Shown: positions 39,004 through 49,899 of the stretch, in pieces
How positions within the stretch are numbered: position 1 is the first letter of the stretch
Layout: the number at the start of each line of letters is the position of its first letter
From: Eremophila alpestris peregrina
Lineage: Eukaryota; Chordata; Aves; Passeriformes; Alaudidae
NCBI GenBank assembly: GCA_009792885.1
Contig: WMCF01000014.1
Coordinates: forward strand, 17,166,594-17,230,593
DNA length: 64,000 bases
Direction: 5' to 3'
Program-made: the position numbers and the translations under genes
Notes under the pieces: model-generated
Told to the model about the DNA's origin: nothing
Seen by the model: the letters and a program-made list of their open reading frames with translations, nothing else
Databases searched by the model: none

Positions 39004-39133
39004 CTTCATTGGCATTATCCAAATCTTCTTTGCTAAACACCATGCCGTGTCCTTGAATAGCTCCAGTGTGAAACTGAAGGCGAAAAATCACATCGCGAGT
39101 AGCTGACCTGTATTTTTTGTGATAACACTTCAT
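39004..39133 (-). CDS. TNS3: TNS3 exon: end of C2 domain
   Basis: A 130-nt exon encoding MKCYHKKYRSATRDVIFRLQ then FHTGAIQGHGMVFSKEDLDN and ANE. The acceptor is GTCTTTCTAG before ATGAAG; the donor is ATGAAG followed by GTACTT. It starts in phase 0 and ends after one base of an Asp codon. The first residue, Met, is encoded by the ATG after the acceptor; as I recall it, mammalian TNS3 has Val there. That ATG is an internal codon, not a start. It covers the last C2 strands including the basic KKYR stretch. Confidence 0.92.
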
Positions 39134-41921
39134 CTAGAAAGACAGAGCAATATTTTATGGCAGAAAATATTTCCTTACAATTCTGAAAAGATGTGTGTAT
39201 GTATTAGTTGCTAATTAAAGTAGCCACAACATAATTTATTGTAGACACCTCTGATGTTGGAAGAAGCAGGGTATGCATTATTCAAGCCTTTAAAATTACA
39301 CAGGCCCAAGGATACTTCTAGATATGTAAAAAATAATAATCACTATTTTCATCATTATCAGTCACCTATAAGTAGCTTATGAGACAGAATCACAGTATCT
39401 GGCAGTACAATATTGAAATGCTGACCTGTATACAGATTTCTTCCCTACCAAATTAATGCATTTCAGCACAATCATTTCAAAATAATATTTCAAAAGAATA
39501 TGAGGACTTTTTCAAAGCAAGCCTGAAAGCTGATTATATCTATTTTAGGACTTGTAAAAAAACTGCTCTAGTGATGACAGGATCTCATTTTAAGTTACTG
39601 CAGGAAGTTGATAGTAGTTTTGACACCTTGGCTAGAACACAAAACTCTACAAAAACATCTAGTATGAATTCCAGTAGCTAAGAGTGAATACTATACCTAT
39701 TCTCTAACAGCATCTTCCCTCAGACTAAACCTATGGATATTTTACCTACTAATCCTCTGAATCTACTGTAATACAAGGCACTCAGCATTCTTGCAGGAAT
39801 ATGCAAAAAATTTGGTAACCTTAGTCTGTGACAGGGCTGAAAACTTTGTTATACTATCCTGATTATATCAGGATTTCATGATAAAGCACATATTACTGAA
39901 ATGCATTAAGAGAAAAACAAATATCACTTTTATTAAAGTGAAAATAAGAAAAGCATCCTAGACAGAAAATGCCAAACAATTGAAGAGCATAGAGTTATTC
40001 AAATGAAATAATGCATGAAAGATGTTGGAGTTTACGAGGGATGCTTCTGAAAGTTGGAATTAAAACATAGTTATGAAATTCTTCTCACTACAGAATTTGA
40101 AAAATCTAACATAAGATGTTACTATCTAGCCTTCATTATAGTAACCCCATGATATCCTAAATTCCAGAAGTTCATCAGCACCGACCTGGCACACCAGACA
40201 ACTTCTGAAATATTTCAGCCCATACACCAGAAATGTTTTCTTTTCAAATAGTGTGTATGCAAATCACATATTCATAACCCATTATAAGGGCTGGGAGATT
40301 CTCTATGCATGTAATGTCTATTTTATCTGAAAACAAGGAGGTTGGTTGTTTCTTTCTTTCTTTGTTTTAAGAGAATCCCCTACAGTATATTGGTAATACC
40401 AGGTAAAATAGTATTTGCTTTTTTTTAAGACAGTGCTTTACGTGCACTAGAAGGAACATCGTGTACACACCCCTGTCTATTAAAGGGATCTACTTCCTTT
40501 TAGTCCAACACAATTACCAGCATCACTTCACTACTTTAATTCCCAAAAGGTAAGGTATGACTAACAGTTTGACTGCTTGAGTCAATAAACAAATGCCGAG
40601 TATGCCAAGCAACTCTGTAAAGGCAAAACACCATCACAAAGGATGAAAAAGGCAAGTTTGCCCAGAAGTGAAAAATGGACAGAAACAGAATTACGAGAGC
40701 CCTAATGAGAGATATTAGAACTAACCTGCTCCAAAATGTAGAATTGGTATGAAAGTAACTATGATAATTCCATTTAATTGTATTATGTAAGCAAAAACTT
40801 GAAAAGAGCTCCTTTAAGTTTATATACATTCATCCACAATATAAGTTTTGGCTTTGCACAGTTGTTGGATTTACTCAAAATGTACTGTCTTTTACATAAT
40901 CTCATTTATAAAAATGCTAAATGAGAGAAGGAGTTCCTCCTTCCTTCTACTTTGTAATTCAAAGTACCAGCCTTGGATTTAATCTAGATTAATTTAAAAT
41001 TAAATAATTAAAGATTTTAATTTAGCCTTAAAGAACTTACCTACAGAGAACTGGGATTTTTAATGAAAATCTGTCCTCTCTTACAATCAGTAATTTTTAA
41101 CCTCAGTATCCATAGACTGAAAATATCTTTTAGTGCTCAGTATGCATAATAAGCTTTCAATGAAGTCTAAGTGTAACTTTGAATTCTGACTCCAGTACCT
41201 TTTGATGCCATCATCAAGAATTAATGCAAGCCATTGTAATGTGCTGGAAAAATCCTATATGCATTTGCAGATGTCAGTGCAGCATTTCAACAGCTGCATC
41301 TGTTCTGTATCACCCATGCTTTTCACATTGCGTTAACAAATTCCCTAAAGCAAAGGCAAAAAAGGATATTTTATTTACCTTTTTAACAAACAAGCATTTC
41401 AAGTAGTTAAACCTTTTGGAATTGGAGGTGGAACATCTTACAGATCGTTATTTTTGTCTGATACACTGAAATTTTTGCTTAGACATAATTTAAAAAGATA
41501 TTCAAAACTTAAGTGAAGTCTTTGTTTATGAAATACTGAAATGCTGAAAAAGGCACTGGTTTGCTCAGAATTATTTGCTTAAATAATAGCATTAGATTAA
41601 GGAAAAGGATCTCTTTTAAAATGATGCATTACTGAAAAGCTATGTGCTCTTTTTTCATTTTAAAACCTCATTTGAGAGATACTAAGTTTATCTCACACTA
41701 ATTTCTGTTGAGATCTATTCCATTTTCTTAGGCACCAACAGTCCTTCAAAAAGTAACAAAATGTCCTTAATTTGAAACTGTCTCAAAACTTTCAGAGTAT
41801 GCCAATTTATAATAGTATTTTTAAAAATTATTTCTCCATTTTCCAGTGAAAGAACAAAAGAACAATATACAGAACTGAATGGGGAGGGAAGATAAAAAAA
41901 AGAATCTGATACAAAGGACAC
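39134..41921. other. TNS3 intron before the provirus
   Basis: AT-rich intron between the acceptor of the exon at 39004 and the provirus LTR. No gene or clear element; frames up to 97 codons look random. Confidence 0.5.
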
Positions 41922-42374
41922 TGTTGTGGTTTAGGAGTGGTATTCCCCAATTCAGTGTTCCCACTGAAACACTTCAAACCACACACCACTTGACTACATC
42001 CCCTCCCCTTCTCCCCTGCAGCAGGCTCGTGAGAATTCGAGGCACAAAAGGTAATGATCATAGACTGAGATACAGCAGTGAAATAAGATAATGAACAGTA
42101 ACAGCAACAATACTAAGAACAGTGTACAAGAGAAAAAAAACAAACAAAAAAACCAAACAAAAAATGAACAAGTCACAAACAATTGCTCAAACCTCCCTCC
42201 ACAGAAACCCCCAAAGTGCCAAACTACTTCTTCCACCATGCAATCCGAACTGGAAGGAGGCTCTTCCCCATCCCCAAAAAATGAAATGAGGTGGTATAGA
42301 ATAACCTCTGTGTCCTAGCCATGCCCCTCCTGGCTACCACAAAAATTAAACCTGTCCTGGTCAATATCAGAACA
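41922..42374 (-). mobile_element. 3' LTR of the ERVL provirus
   Basis: 453 bp, on the + strand from TGTTGTGGTTTAGGAGTGG to CAATATCAGAACA. It aligns with the LTR at 53972-54378 and the solo copy at 63010-63467, sharing the opening, a GCAGCAG region and the TGTCCTGGTC-like end. The internal side (42375 onward, TTATCCACCCCTTA) reads on the minus strand as a purine-rich tract, AAGGGGTGG, as expected of a polypurine primer next to the 3' LTR. Confidence 0.85.
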
Positions 42375-42432
42375 TTATCCACCCCTTATTCTATGCCATC
42401 TATATCATGCCCAAATCCCACACCTTCCAAAT

Positions 42433-42454
42433 ACACACACACACACACACACAC
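42433..42454. repeat. CA microsatellite
   Basis: About eleven AC units followed by ATATAC, in the 3' part of the ERVL provirus. Confidence 0.9.
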
Positions 42455-42926
42455 ATATACAAGCACAGGTATCATTTCCATAGCTACTGGCCCAATCCTT
42501 CCAAGATGTCTGCTGAGGTAATTTGGTTCATGACTGTGAATTCCATCTGTCCTAGGTGTCTTCTAAGGCAAAAGGGCTGGTGTGCTGTTGGGTGGTTGCA
42601 AGCTGCATCAGGAGCTCGTGACTGGTGTATCTGCAGCAGTCCATTCTCACTGTTATGGCAGCTATGGCATACAGTGGCAGTGTCATTCAGCAACCAACAT
42701 TATACAATTTATTATTACTGACTGTTCTCACCCAAAAATGAAATCTCCTTGAGATACACACCACATTTCCCTGTCCCTCTGCATTACACACCAAGTGCAC
42801 CCAGGTCCTTGAGTAAAAACAACCCAATTACCTTTGTTTGGAGCAGATCTAATTCAAACTGTTTTCTTTAACATATTCCTCATGCACCACAGGGTCTTTA
42901 TTCCCTTCTGCAATATATGGAGGTTT

Positions 42927-43380
42927 TCATTGGGCAGGACCAGACTCAATTGGTAGAGTTCTAGGGTTAATTGACCAGGTGGCCTCCACAACATCCCAAT
43001 GTTTGAAGGTCCCACCATTCATTGTTTTCAGTCCATAGTCATGTTCAGTCTTCCCAGAGGCTGGTGCATGATAAAGAGTATGATACACCCACTCCATACC
43101 ACACTCTCTGGCCCAGGTGTCTATAAGGCAATTTTTGAAATAAGTCCCTTTGTCCAACTGACTTCTTTCTGGGGTGGCATGTCTCCACAGGACTTGCTTT
43201 TCCAAGCCCAAGATGGTGCTCCTGGCAGTGGCATGAGGCACAGGATATATCTCCACCCATTCACTGGTTGCTTCCACCACCGTAAGAACACAGCGCTTGC
43301 CTTGGTGGGTTTGCCTGAGTGTGATGCAATCCACAAGCCAGACCTCCTCATATTTTGAACATTGTCCCCCATACCACAGG
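42927..43380 (-). pseudogene. pol: ERVL integrase remnant
   Basis: The longest frame, 135 codons, begins at MDCITLRQTHQGKRCVLTVV and is the catalytic core of a retroviral integrase, the enzyme that joins viral DNA to the host chromosome. A first Asp (in MDCI), a second Asp (in SQLDKGTYF) and the Glu (in SGKTEHDYG) sit at the spacing of the D,D-35-E triad. Overlapping frames at 43045-43372 continue the same protein in other phases, so frameshifts split it. The end of the core is deleted or out of frame after MNGGTFKHWD. No function is expected. Confidence 0.85.
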
Positions 43381-43452
43381 GGCTTTACCTGCTTGTCCTG
43401 CTTGATTGCAGCACATTTCAGTTATGAATAACCTGAGAGATAGAGCCCATGG

Positions 43453-44600
43453 TTAAATGCACCCCTCAGTCATGAGCCCATCAGTATGTTGCATCTCTTC
43501 CCTCATGATCTGAGGTGCCATGGGCCCACCAAGCCAGAAATAATTCACCCTTATGTTGCCAGTCCAGATCCACCTGAGACACTTTAATCTTGGCATCTTG
43601 ATCCAACTGTTGTTGCAATGTTCTTCGGTAGCCTGATTCTTCAGTGTGTGTGCATCTACATGAGGTACTTTTGCAGCCAACTTCTCTATCCAGGTAGCAA
43701 TGTCTTGCTATAATTCAACAGCCCGGATAAGTTTACCTCTGTGCTACCAATTAATCTCTTTCCACCAGTAGAGACACCCCCACAGAGCACTTGCCACTGT
43801 CCATGAGTCAGATAAGAGTGCTGGCCATTTCTCTCATTCAGCAATACCTAAAGCCAACTGGATGCCTTTCTCTTCTGTGACTTGACTTGATCCACCTTGT
43901 CCCTCAATAGCTTCTGTGACTGGTCACATAGGACTTCATACAGCAGCTTTCTGTTTCCAATGTATCCCTACAATACAGCAGGAACTATTGGTAAAGACAG
44001 CATATTGCTTTTCATTTTCTGGTGCTATTGTACAGTGAGGCATTCTCAGCACATCACCTTCTTCTCCTGCTTCTCTGATGTTAGTACAAAATTTTTGCCT
44101 TCAGGCCAGTTTGTGTTGACTTCCAAGATCCCTGGGTAATTGGGGTTTACTATTCAAGCTAGCTGTGTGATCAGCAGGACTCAGTCCATGAAGCATCAGT
44201 GGCATGTGTGAAACATCTTTTGAACATCCAACCCAGCACTGGCAGTTGAGGTGCCAGGAAGAACTGTGCTTTGGTGTCAATCACTTCTGAAGCAGCTCAA
44301 ACCAGGCCAGGATCTTTTTCAGTAGGGGTGTAGCAGGCCTTGGATTCCCAACCCCAGAACCCCAGGGCTCGTCCTCAGGTCTCCCCAGGTACCTTTTGCC
44401 AGACACTCCAGGAAGGACCATTCTCCCCAGCTGCAATATAGAGCACACTCTTCACATCTTATCCTGTCGTGACTGGCCCATGGGCTACTGCACAAGCAAT
44501 CTTTTGTGTAATTTGTTCAAAAGCTTGTTGATGTTCAGGACCATACTTAAAATCAATCTTCTTCCATGTCAATTGATAGAGAGGCCTTACAATCTAACTG
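43453..44600 (-). pseudogene. pol: ERVL RNase H and connection remnant
   Basis: The 75-codon frame at 43453-43680 has KVPHVDAHTLKNQATEEH, the conserved His/Asp end of an ERVL-type RNase H leading into the integrase zinc-binding part. Between it and the RT at 44.6 kb the minus strand keeps scattered RNase H and connection-domain similarity, but in several frames with stops. RNase H would degrade the RNA of the RNA-DNA hybrid. Clearly inactive. Confidence 0.7.
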
Positions 44601-44611
44601 AAATCTGAAAA

Positions 44612-45290
44612 CTACATCCTCCAAAAACCTATAATAGCTAGGAAAGCCTGTGTTCCCTTCTTGCTGCTTGGTGGGGACATAGCTGCTATTGTTTTGACCA
44701 CATCCATTGGAATGTGACAACACTTGTCTTGCCATTTTACTCCTAAAATCTCAATTTCCTGGGTAGGTCCCTTGACCTTACTCTGCTTTATGGCACAACT
44801 GGCATTCAGGAGGACCTGGATTATCTTCTCACCCTTCTCAAAAACTTCCTCTACTGTGTAACCCCACAGAATGACATCATCAATGTGTTGCAAGTATTCT
44901 GGAGCCTTGCCCTTTTCCCCTTCAGTCTGGATCAGTACATGTCAAATAGTGGGGCTGTTTCCAATCCTAGGGCAGTCCATTCCAGGTGTACTGGACAACC
45001 CTCCAGGTAAAATCAAACTGTCACCTGCACTTTGCTACTAAAGAAATGGAGAAAAACGCATTAGCAATGTGAAAGAGTGACATCACTTTGGTGCCTTGGA
45101 CTCCATAGTGAAGTTCCGGCATGTCCAGCACTGCAGCACTCAGAGGTGGTCTCCACTCTCCAATGGACTTATGCACTGGCCAGACAGGACTAATCAAGGG
45201 TGAGCAAGTCTTGTTGACCATTCCCAAGCTCTCCAGTAGATGAACCATTTCATGCATAGGGATCACGGTGTCCCAGTTTTTTAGTTAAGA
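44612..45290 (-). pseudogene. pol: ERVL reverse transcriptase remnant
   Basis: Two frames carry it. 45021-45266 holds the N-terminal fingers/palm with SPLISPVWPVHKS; 44612-44893 holds LQHIDDVILWG, the catalytic box, followed by AIKQSKVKGPTQEIEILGVK and AMSPPSSKKGTQAFLAIIGF. The aromatic residue before I-D-D of the usual Y-x-D-D is His here, a missing key residue. A frame break between the two parts lies near 44.95 kb. Homology is to ERVL-like reverse transcriptases; the product would be non-functional. Confidence 0.85.
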
Positions 45291-45990
45291 GCACATTGTT
45301 GTAGTTTGTGATCGGTATTTGTTGTTTCTTGACTCTCAGAAATCCCACAGTAGAAGGGTCCTCTGAGAGACCAGGCAAGGTGTTCAGCTGTCCAATTTCC
45401 TCTGTCTCTGCAGCAGCTATCCCAAAAGCCCAACACTGACCTTTTGGGTCCTCAAAATGCCTTCTCCTGAGGTAATCTATGCCAAGGATGCACAGGGTCT
45501 CTGGACCAGTCACAGTTGGGTGTTTTTGCCCTTCATTCCCGATCAGGCTATCTACAGCTTCCATTACAGTCAGTTGTCACCCCAGAAATAGCAAAAGATT
45601 CTGCCCCTACATATCTCGATTGCAAGAGGGTACATTGTGTGCTGGTGTCAACTAAAACCTTATACTCATGTATAAGTCTGATGAGGCAGACCATGGGATC
45701 CACACAGTCCAATAAATCAGACTGCCCCTTTTTTCCACCTGGCTGAAGGTAGGGCCCCTCCTGGTAACAGTACTTGTTGCTCATTTCTTGTAAGTATGGA
45801 GGTCCCTTCAGGAGCATTGGAAGTAGCATCAATCCTCCTATTTTGTCTGAGGACTTACTGGAAACTGGGGCAGGATTTATTCTTGAAGAATTTCCTGCAG
45901 TAGTTGTGCTTCCTCTCAACTCACATACCAGTGCTGTTAGGACAGAGGTGGGTTTTCCATCCCACCTCCATATATCTTCTCCATGGTTAT
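45250..45990 (-). pseudogene. pol: ERVL protease region remnant
   Basis: The 123-codon frame at 45548-45919 has YKVLVDTSTQCTLLQSR, an aspartic-protease active-site region (D-T-S, where D-T/S-G is usual). The overlapping 104-codon frame at 45250-45564 goes on with ETLCILGIDYLRRRHF, the C-terminal strand of the protease, and runs to the start of RT. The shift between frames lies near 45.55 kb. The G-to-T/S change after the catalytic Asp-Thr and the frameshift make activity unlikely. The inner provirus entered just upstream, at 46004. Confidence 0.75.
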
Positions 45991-46003
45991 GCAGGTAAAA
46001 CCA

Positions 46004-46322
46004 TATGACAGATATTGCTGGACTATATCTGCACAGATGACTTGGCTTAACAGATACCAGCTTGACCAGCCTAGCTCAAAGAAAACAAGTTCCTAGCCCC
46101 ATGATAACGATAGGTCAGATTCAAACCCAGAGGACCTCAGCCAACCCCTATGAAGCACAGATACACCCATATCATTGCCCAGTGAGCTAGGTGGAGTTGA
46201 CCAATCACGTCTGTAAGCGCAAAAAATTTGAAAGCCCTATAAAAGGAGCTGCCGAACAATAAACAGGGCTGTTGCTGCATGATCTTCAGTGTGTTAATGT
46301 CACGTCCCTATCTCCTCCAACA
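46004..46322 (+). mobile_element. 5' LTR of the inner provirus
   Basis: 319 bp from TATGACAG (TG decayed to TA) to CTCCAACA. CTATAAAAGG near 46238 is a TATA box and CAATAAACAGG near 46257 the polyadenylation signal. It is homologous throughout to the solo LTR at 14750-15104. Confidence 0.85.
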
Positions 46323-46380
46323 GGGCCATCTGGGGATCCTGATGTGATAACAAGTGGCCACAGTACTGTAGGGAGATAGG

Positions 46381-46560
46381 AGGCTGCAGAATAGTGCCAC
46401 AGAGCAGCAGAATTACTGTGGATAGCTGGTGAGGCTGCAGGAGGTGGCGGGATAGTGCCACAGGGCAGTGGGATTGTTGCAGACAGCTGGTGAGGCTGTG
46501 AAAGGTAGAGGGATATTGCTGAGGCAGTAAATTGCTGCAAAGTCCCAGAATATTGCTGCA
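46381..46560 (+). repeat. Tandem repeats in proviral leader
   Basis: Three degenerate copies of a 50-60 bp unit, each opening GTGAGGCTG or AGGCTGCAG and including TAGTGCCACAG and GCTGGTG, lie between the LTR and gag. They give the C- and G-rich minus-strand frames seen here, which are not genes. Confidence 0.75.
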
Positions 46561-46626
46561 GAAGGCAGCAGAGTGAGCCATGTGAGTCTAGACCCCCCTC
46601 AGTGGAATAGAGACGCTGTTGGGAAC

Positions 46627-46914
46627 ATGGGAGCACGGACACCAGAATATTCCACTCTGAATGTCTGGATTATCTTTCTTAAAAAGAGAGGGATAACACA
46701 TGATGAGCAGGCTCTGCTAGCCCTGCTGATGTGGTGTGAGAGCCACAAATTAAATGTGTCTAAAGGGGACACCCTAGACTTAAAAACTTGAGAGCAGACT
46801 GGCCGAGATATCCTTGCTGAAGCCTCCATTGACAGACACAGCCACCAACATTATAAAACCCTGGAGACTCATCATGGACTTATTAGAACAGTTAAAGAGA
46901 GAATGGGAGTGTAA
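46627..46914 (+). pseudogene. gag: Inner provirus Gag, matrix part
   Basis: The start ATG at 46627 gives MGARTPEYSTLNVW, with Gly at position 2 as needed for N-myristoylation, so this start is preferred to the longer upstream frame. Next come LKKRGITHDEQALLALLMWC and ESHKLNVSKGDTLDLKT, a typical betaretrovirus-like matrix domain. A TGA at 46789-46791 interrupts it; reading through, the same phase continues with matrix-like sequence to a TAA at 46912-46914. Matrix would bind membrane and direct assembly. The copy is broken by the internal stop. Confidence 0.8.
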
Positions 46915-47425
46915 GACAACAGAGGGTTTGCCACTGGTGCCACCCATTGATGCGAGTGGCGAGAGCGCAGCATTGGTGGAGGCGGTGGGGGGAACAGACA
47001 CCATGCCCATCAAACAGGAGACAAGTACAGGAGAAGAAGTCACAGAGCGCCATGAAACTGGCCAGGATTGTGCCACTGCCCTCTGCAAGGACACCACCCC
47101 AGCAGAGCGTCCCCCAGTCACCTGGGAATGTGCCACCATCACTGGTGGGGACACACTGCTGGCAGAGAGCACTGCAGCTGAACCGTGCTTTGTCACTCTG
47201 TGCTCTGCTGCCCCATGTCCCGCTGGGCTGGCAGAAACCCCTGAGACCACCCCATGTTCTACCTCCCCGTGTTATACTGCTCCATGTTGTGCTGTATCAG
47301 CAGAAACCTCTCCGATCCCTCCCAGCCACTGTGAGACTATGTGCAGCTGCTGTGAGATGCCTGCTTGCCACAGGGCTGTGCCTGCCGCTGGCTGCTGCAA
47401 AACAGTACTGGTCACTAGCTCCTGA
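46814..47425 (+). pseudogene. Inner provirus Cys/Pro-rich Gag segment
   Basis: A 203-codon open frame in a different phase from the matrix. After PLVPPIDASGESAALVEAVG it becomes unusually rich in Cys, Thr, Pro and Ala, with repeated pieces such as CSTSPCYTAPCCAV and CETMCSCCEMPACH. In this position ERVK-type Gag has a variable proline-rich region between MA and CA, so that is the likely origin; slippage of short GC-rich repeats may have expanded it. I do not recognise a specific domain. A second plus frame (46947-47495) covers the same bases with Pro/Leu-rich sequence, so the true phase is uncertain. Confidence 0.5.
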
Positions 47426-47491
47426 CAAGCGCCTGGCCACTGCCAAGCCCCCAGCCCCTACAAAGCCCCATCTGCTGCTGAGCTGCAGTCT

Positions 47492-48900
47492 GTGAACGCC
47501 CCCTATTGTACTAGCTCTGTCACTGCACCACGGGGACACCCAGCTCCTGCAGAAGCAGGGCTCCCTATAGCTCTTTCAACCACACCTGTGCAAGGATTTG
47601 ATCAGCACTTGCAAGAGCCATCTACACCCCCTGCTACCACACACATGCCAGGACCACCTCCTCCTGAGACCGAGTGGGCCAGCTCCAAGACCACGTATCA
47701 GACCCAGGCTATGTGGGGCATTGCTCCACCTCCAGTCTAGCTTTCATGGGCGGGTCCAGGAAATGCATCACCAGGAGTTCCTGGAGACACAATACCCAGA
47801 AGCAAAGCCCCTATCCTGAGCGCAGTGCCCCTGCTGGAGTTGGAGTTTGCGTTGCCCCTCGGAATATATACCAGCAAGTGACACAAGGGATACCCACAGA
47901 GAAAGTCAGAAACATTGTCTCCCTGTGGAACACTGAGATATCACTGCCATCACTGCCAACAGCTTTGCCCAATCCTGTGTGCATCTGGCAAAAGGTAAAA
48001 CAGGCAGCTATCACTAGTGGGGACTTATGAAGGGGCAAACTCATTGATGTACCCTTGTTAGGGGGCTGGGAGCCTGAGGACAGAACAGTTGCTGTTTATC
48101 CAGTAATAAGAAGCAATGGAACTGCCGACAAGTACACCTCTTCCAGTGGCCAGTTCTCTCTGAACTGCATCAGCTTGTGGCCAAGCATGGTTTGGGTTCT
48201 ACTGCCATAACCAATATGCTGAGATTCCTAACCATCGAGGAGGTAACTCCTTCTTGATATAAAGCAGCTTGCCAAATTAATGTTTACAACAGTTCAATAT
48301 ATGGTGTTCAAAACTACATGGAAGAGCAGGAAGAGCTGAAAAACAGGAGTTTAAGAATCTAAAGGTTCCACAAGAAGACCCATGTTACGAAGCAGGGGTC
48401 CCTCAACTTCTGGTCCTTCAACCAGCACTGGGGGTTTCCCAACTCCAGGCTAGACTGCATCTCTTAATACTGGCACAGGTTAAGGTAACAAACATGACAA
48501 ACCCAACTCAAAAATATTGAAAATCAGACAAAGAGTCAAAGAACCGTATCTACAATTTATAGAGATAACAAGATGCTATGGAAAAACAAATTATTAATGT
48601 TGAGGCCAGAAATCCTCTAATTTTGCAACTGGCAAAGGACAATGCTAATGAGGACTGCCGAACGGTCACAGAACTGCTACCTAATGAAAATCCATCACTA
48701 AATGAATTGATAAATGCCTGTGCTAAGGTTGGATCTAATTCTCAAAACATGATCATGCCAGCAGATTCCATAGCAGCTGCTGTAAAGATAGCATCTCAAT
48801 GCTACAAAGTGTGGACAACAAAGCCACCTGACAGCAAACTGTCCCCACAAGTCCACTCCACTAGGGACATGTCAAAGACAAAGGAATATGATCATTAATT
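47492..48900 (+). pseudogene. gag: Inner provirus Gag, capsid part
   Basis: Capsid remains spread over several phases. Near 48100-48350 translated fragments match the N-terminal betaretrovirus-like capsid (a TSSSGQFSLNC-like piece, then an LRFLTIEEVTP piece). The clearest frame is 48578-48898, 106 codons: PLILQLAKDNANEDCRTVTE then NENPSLNELINACAKVGS, which is the capsid C-terminal domain with the major homology region lying upstream. At least three frameshifts or stops separate the parts. Capsid would form the viral core shell. Confidence 0.75.
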
Positions 48901-48941
48901 GCAATCGATGTGGGAAACCTGGTCCCATGGCCAGGCAGGAC
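48900..48941 (+). pseudogene. gag: Degenerate CCHC zinc knuckle of nucleocapsid
   Basis: CNRCGKPGPMARQD keeps the two N-terminal Cys and the Gly-Lys-Pro-Gly turn of a retroviral CX2CX4HX4C knuckle, but the His is Pro and the last Cys is Asp. It follows the capsid frame by a few bases in another phase. Zinc binding is lost. Confidence 0.75.
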
Positions 48942-49258
48942 AAATACAATGTCTATACTAATAAACAATCTTTTAAAGAATTCTTTAAGAACACGGGAAA
49001 CAGACAACCTATGAGAAATGGATTTGCAGAGGATTCTCAAAGCCTGACTGAAAGCTCACATAGTCTTGTACATCTGTATGCAAACTCTGAGCTAAAGTGT
49101 GCTGACTTAGAAAGGCCATGGAATAGAGAAGACATTGTTGAGAGAGAAACTTGGAAACAAGTTTCAAATGATAGACTTGCAAACAGATCAGATATTTTAG
49201 AGAATTGGAACTGTAAAAGACACATTATAGCAAGACCACATGGAGTAAATAATAGGTG

Positions 49259-49829
49259 ATTGGTGTTAAAAGTATTAGCAGCATTGTGTGGCAAAAGCTA
49301 ATAGGCTGAAAAGCATTTTTAAGGTATTGTAAACAAGAAATAGCTTAGCTTTTGACAGAATGGCATTGAGTTTTACATCTATTGTGTCTCATCCTTCTAT
49401 GAAATTGATAATAGAACAAAATCTTTTTAAGACACCTCTCAGCTGCCCCATCTGTAGAGCTGGGTTTCTCCAATGTGAGAGGAAAACACAAGAAGACACA
49501 AGTATCTCCTCATCTTCCTCTGCAAGCTTGTGTCACCCTGAATTTTTAAGCCTTCTGATAAGTTGTAGTCAGAGTCAGTTTTTTCATGGTTTTTCATGTA
49601 AATAACAGGTGTTGTTTTCCAACTAGCTTAGATGTTTACATTCTTCCTAGTGGGATGGATTTCCTTGACAAGCATGTGTACTAGCCAGTGTGTGTGTAGA
49701 GGTGGAGAATTTCTCCACCAATTAGAACCTTTTCCTCCTTTTGTATAAAATATCCCTGATTTTTAATAAATCTCTCTTTCTTTTCTTTTCCGTCGTGATT
49801 GCTGTGTCGTACCGTTCCTTGGTGTAGCA
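49259..49829 (+). mobile_element. LTR inserted in the inner provirus
   Basis: This stretch has no Gag/Pol similarity but an LTR layout: GTATAAAATATCC near 49743 (TATA), TTTTTAATAAATC near 49760 (polyadenylation) and a T-rich tail with CGTCGTGATTGCTGTG. It occupies the place where protease and the first part of RT should be. The borders (TGATTGG start, GTGTAGCA end) are guesses and no target duplication was proven. The 81-codon frame at 49360 is not recognised. Confidence 0.55.
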
Positions 49830-49899
49830 GTGCAACAAGCTTGTGACTAGCTCACAGGAAGGACTTGAGGAGCAGATGGAATGGATGCTTCCATCTCCA

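Noticed and set aside
42375..42926. Possible env gene between integrase and 3' LTR of the ERVL
   Set aside because: Only about 550 bp, with no signal peptide, fusion peptide or membrane segment in a consistent frame; ERVL elements usually lack env.
46286..47250. Minus-strand frames of 93-156 codons
   Set aside because: They are antisense to the repeated leader and gag of the inner provirus.
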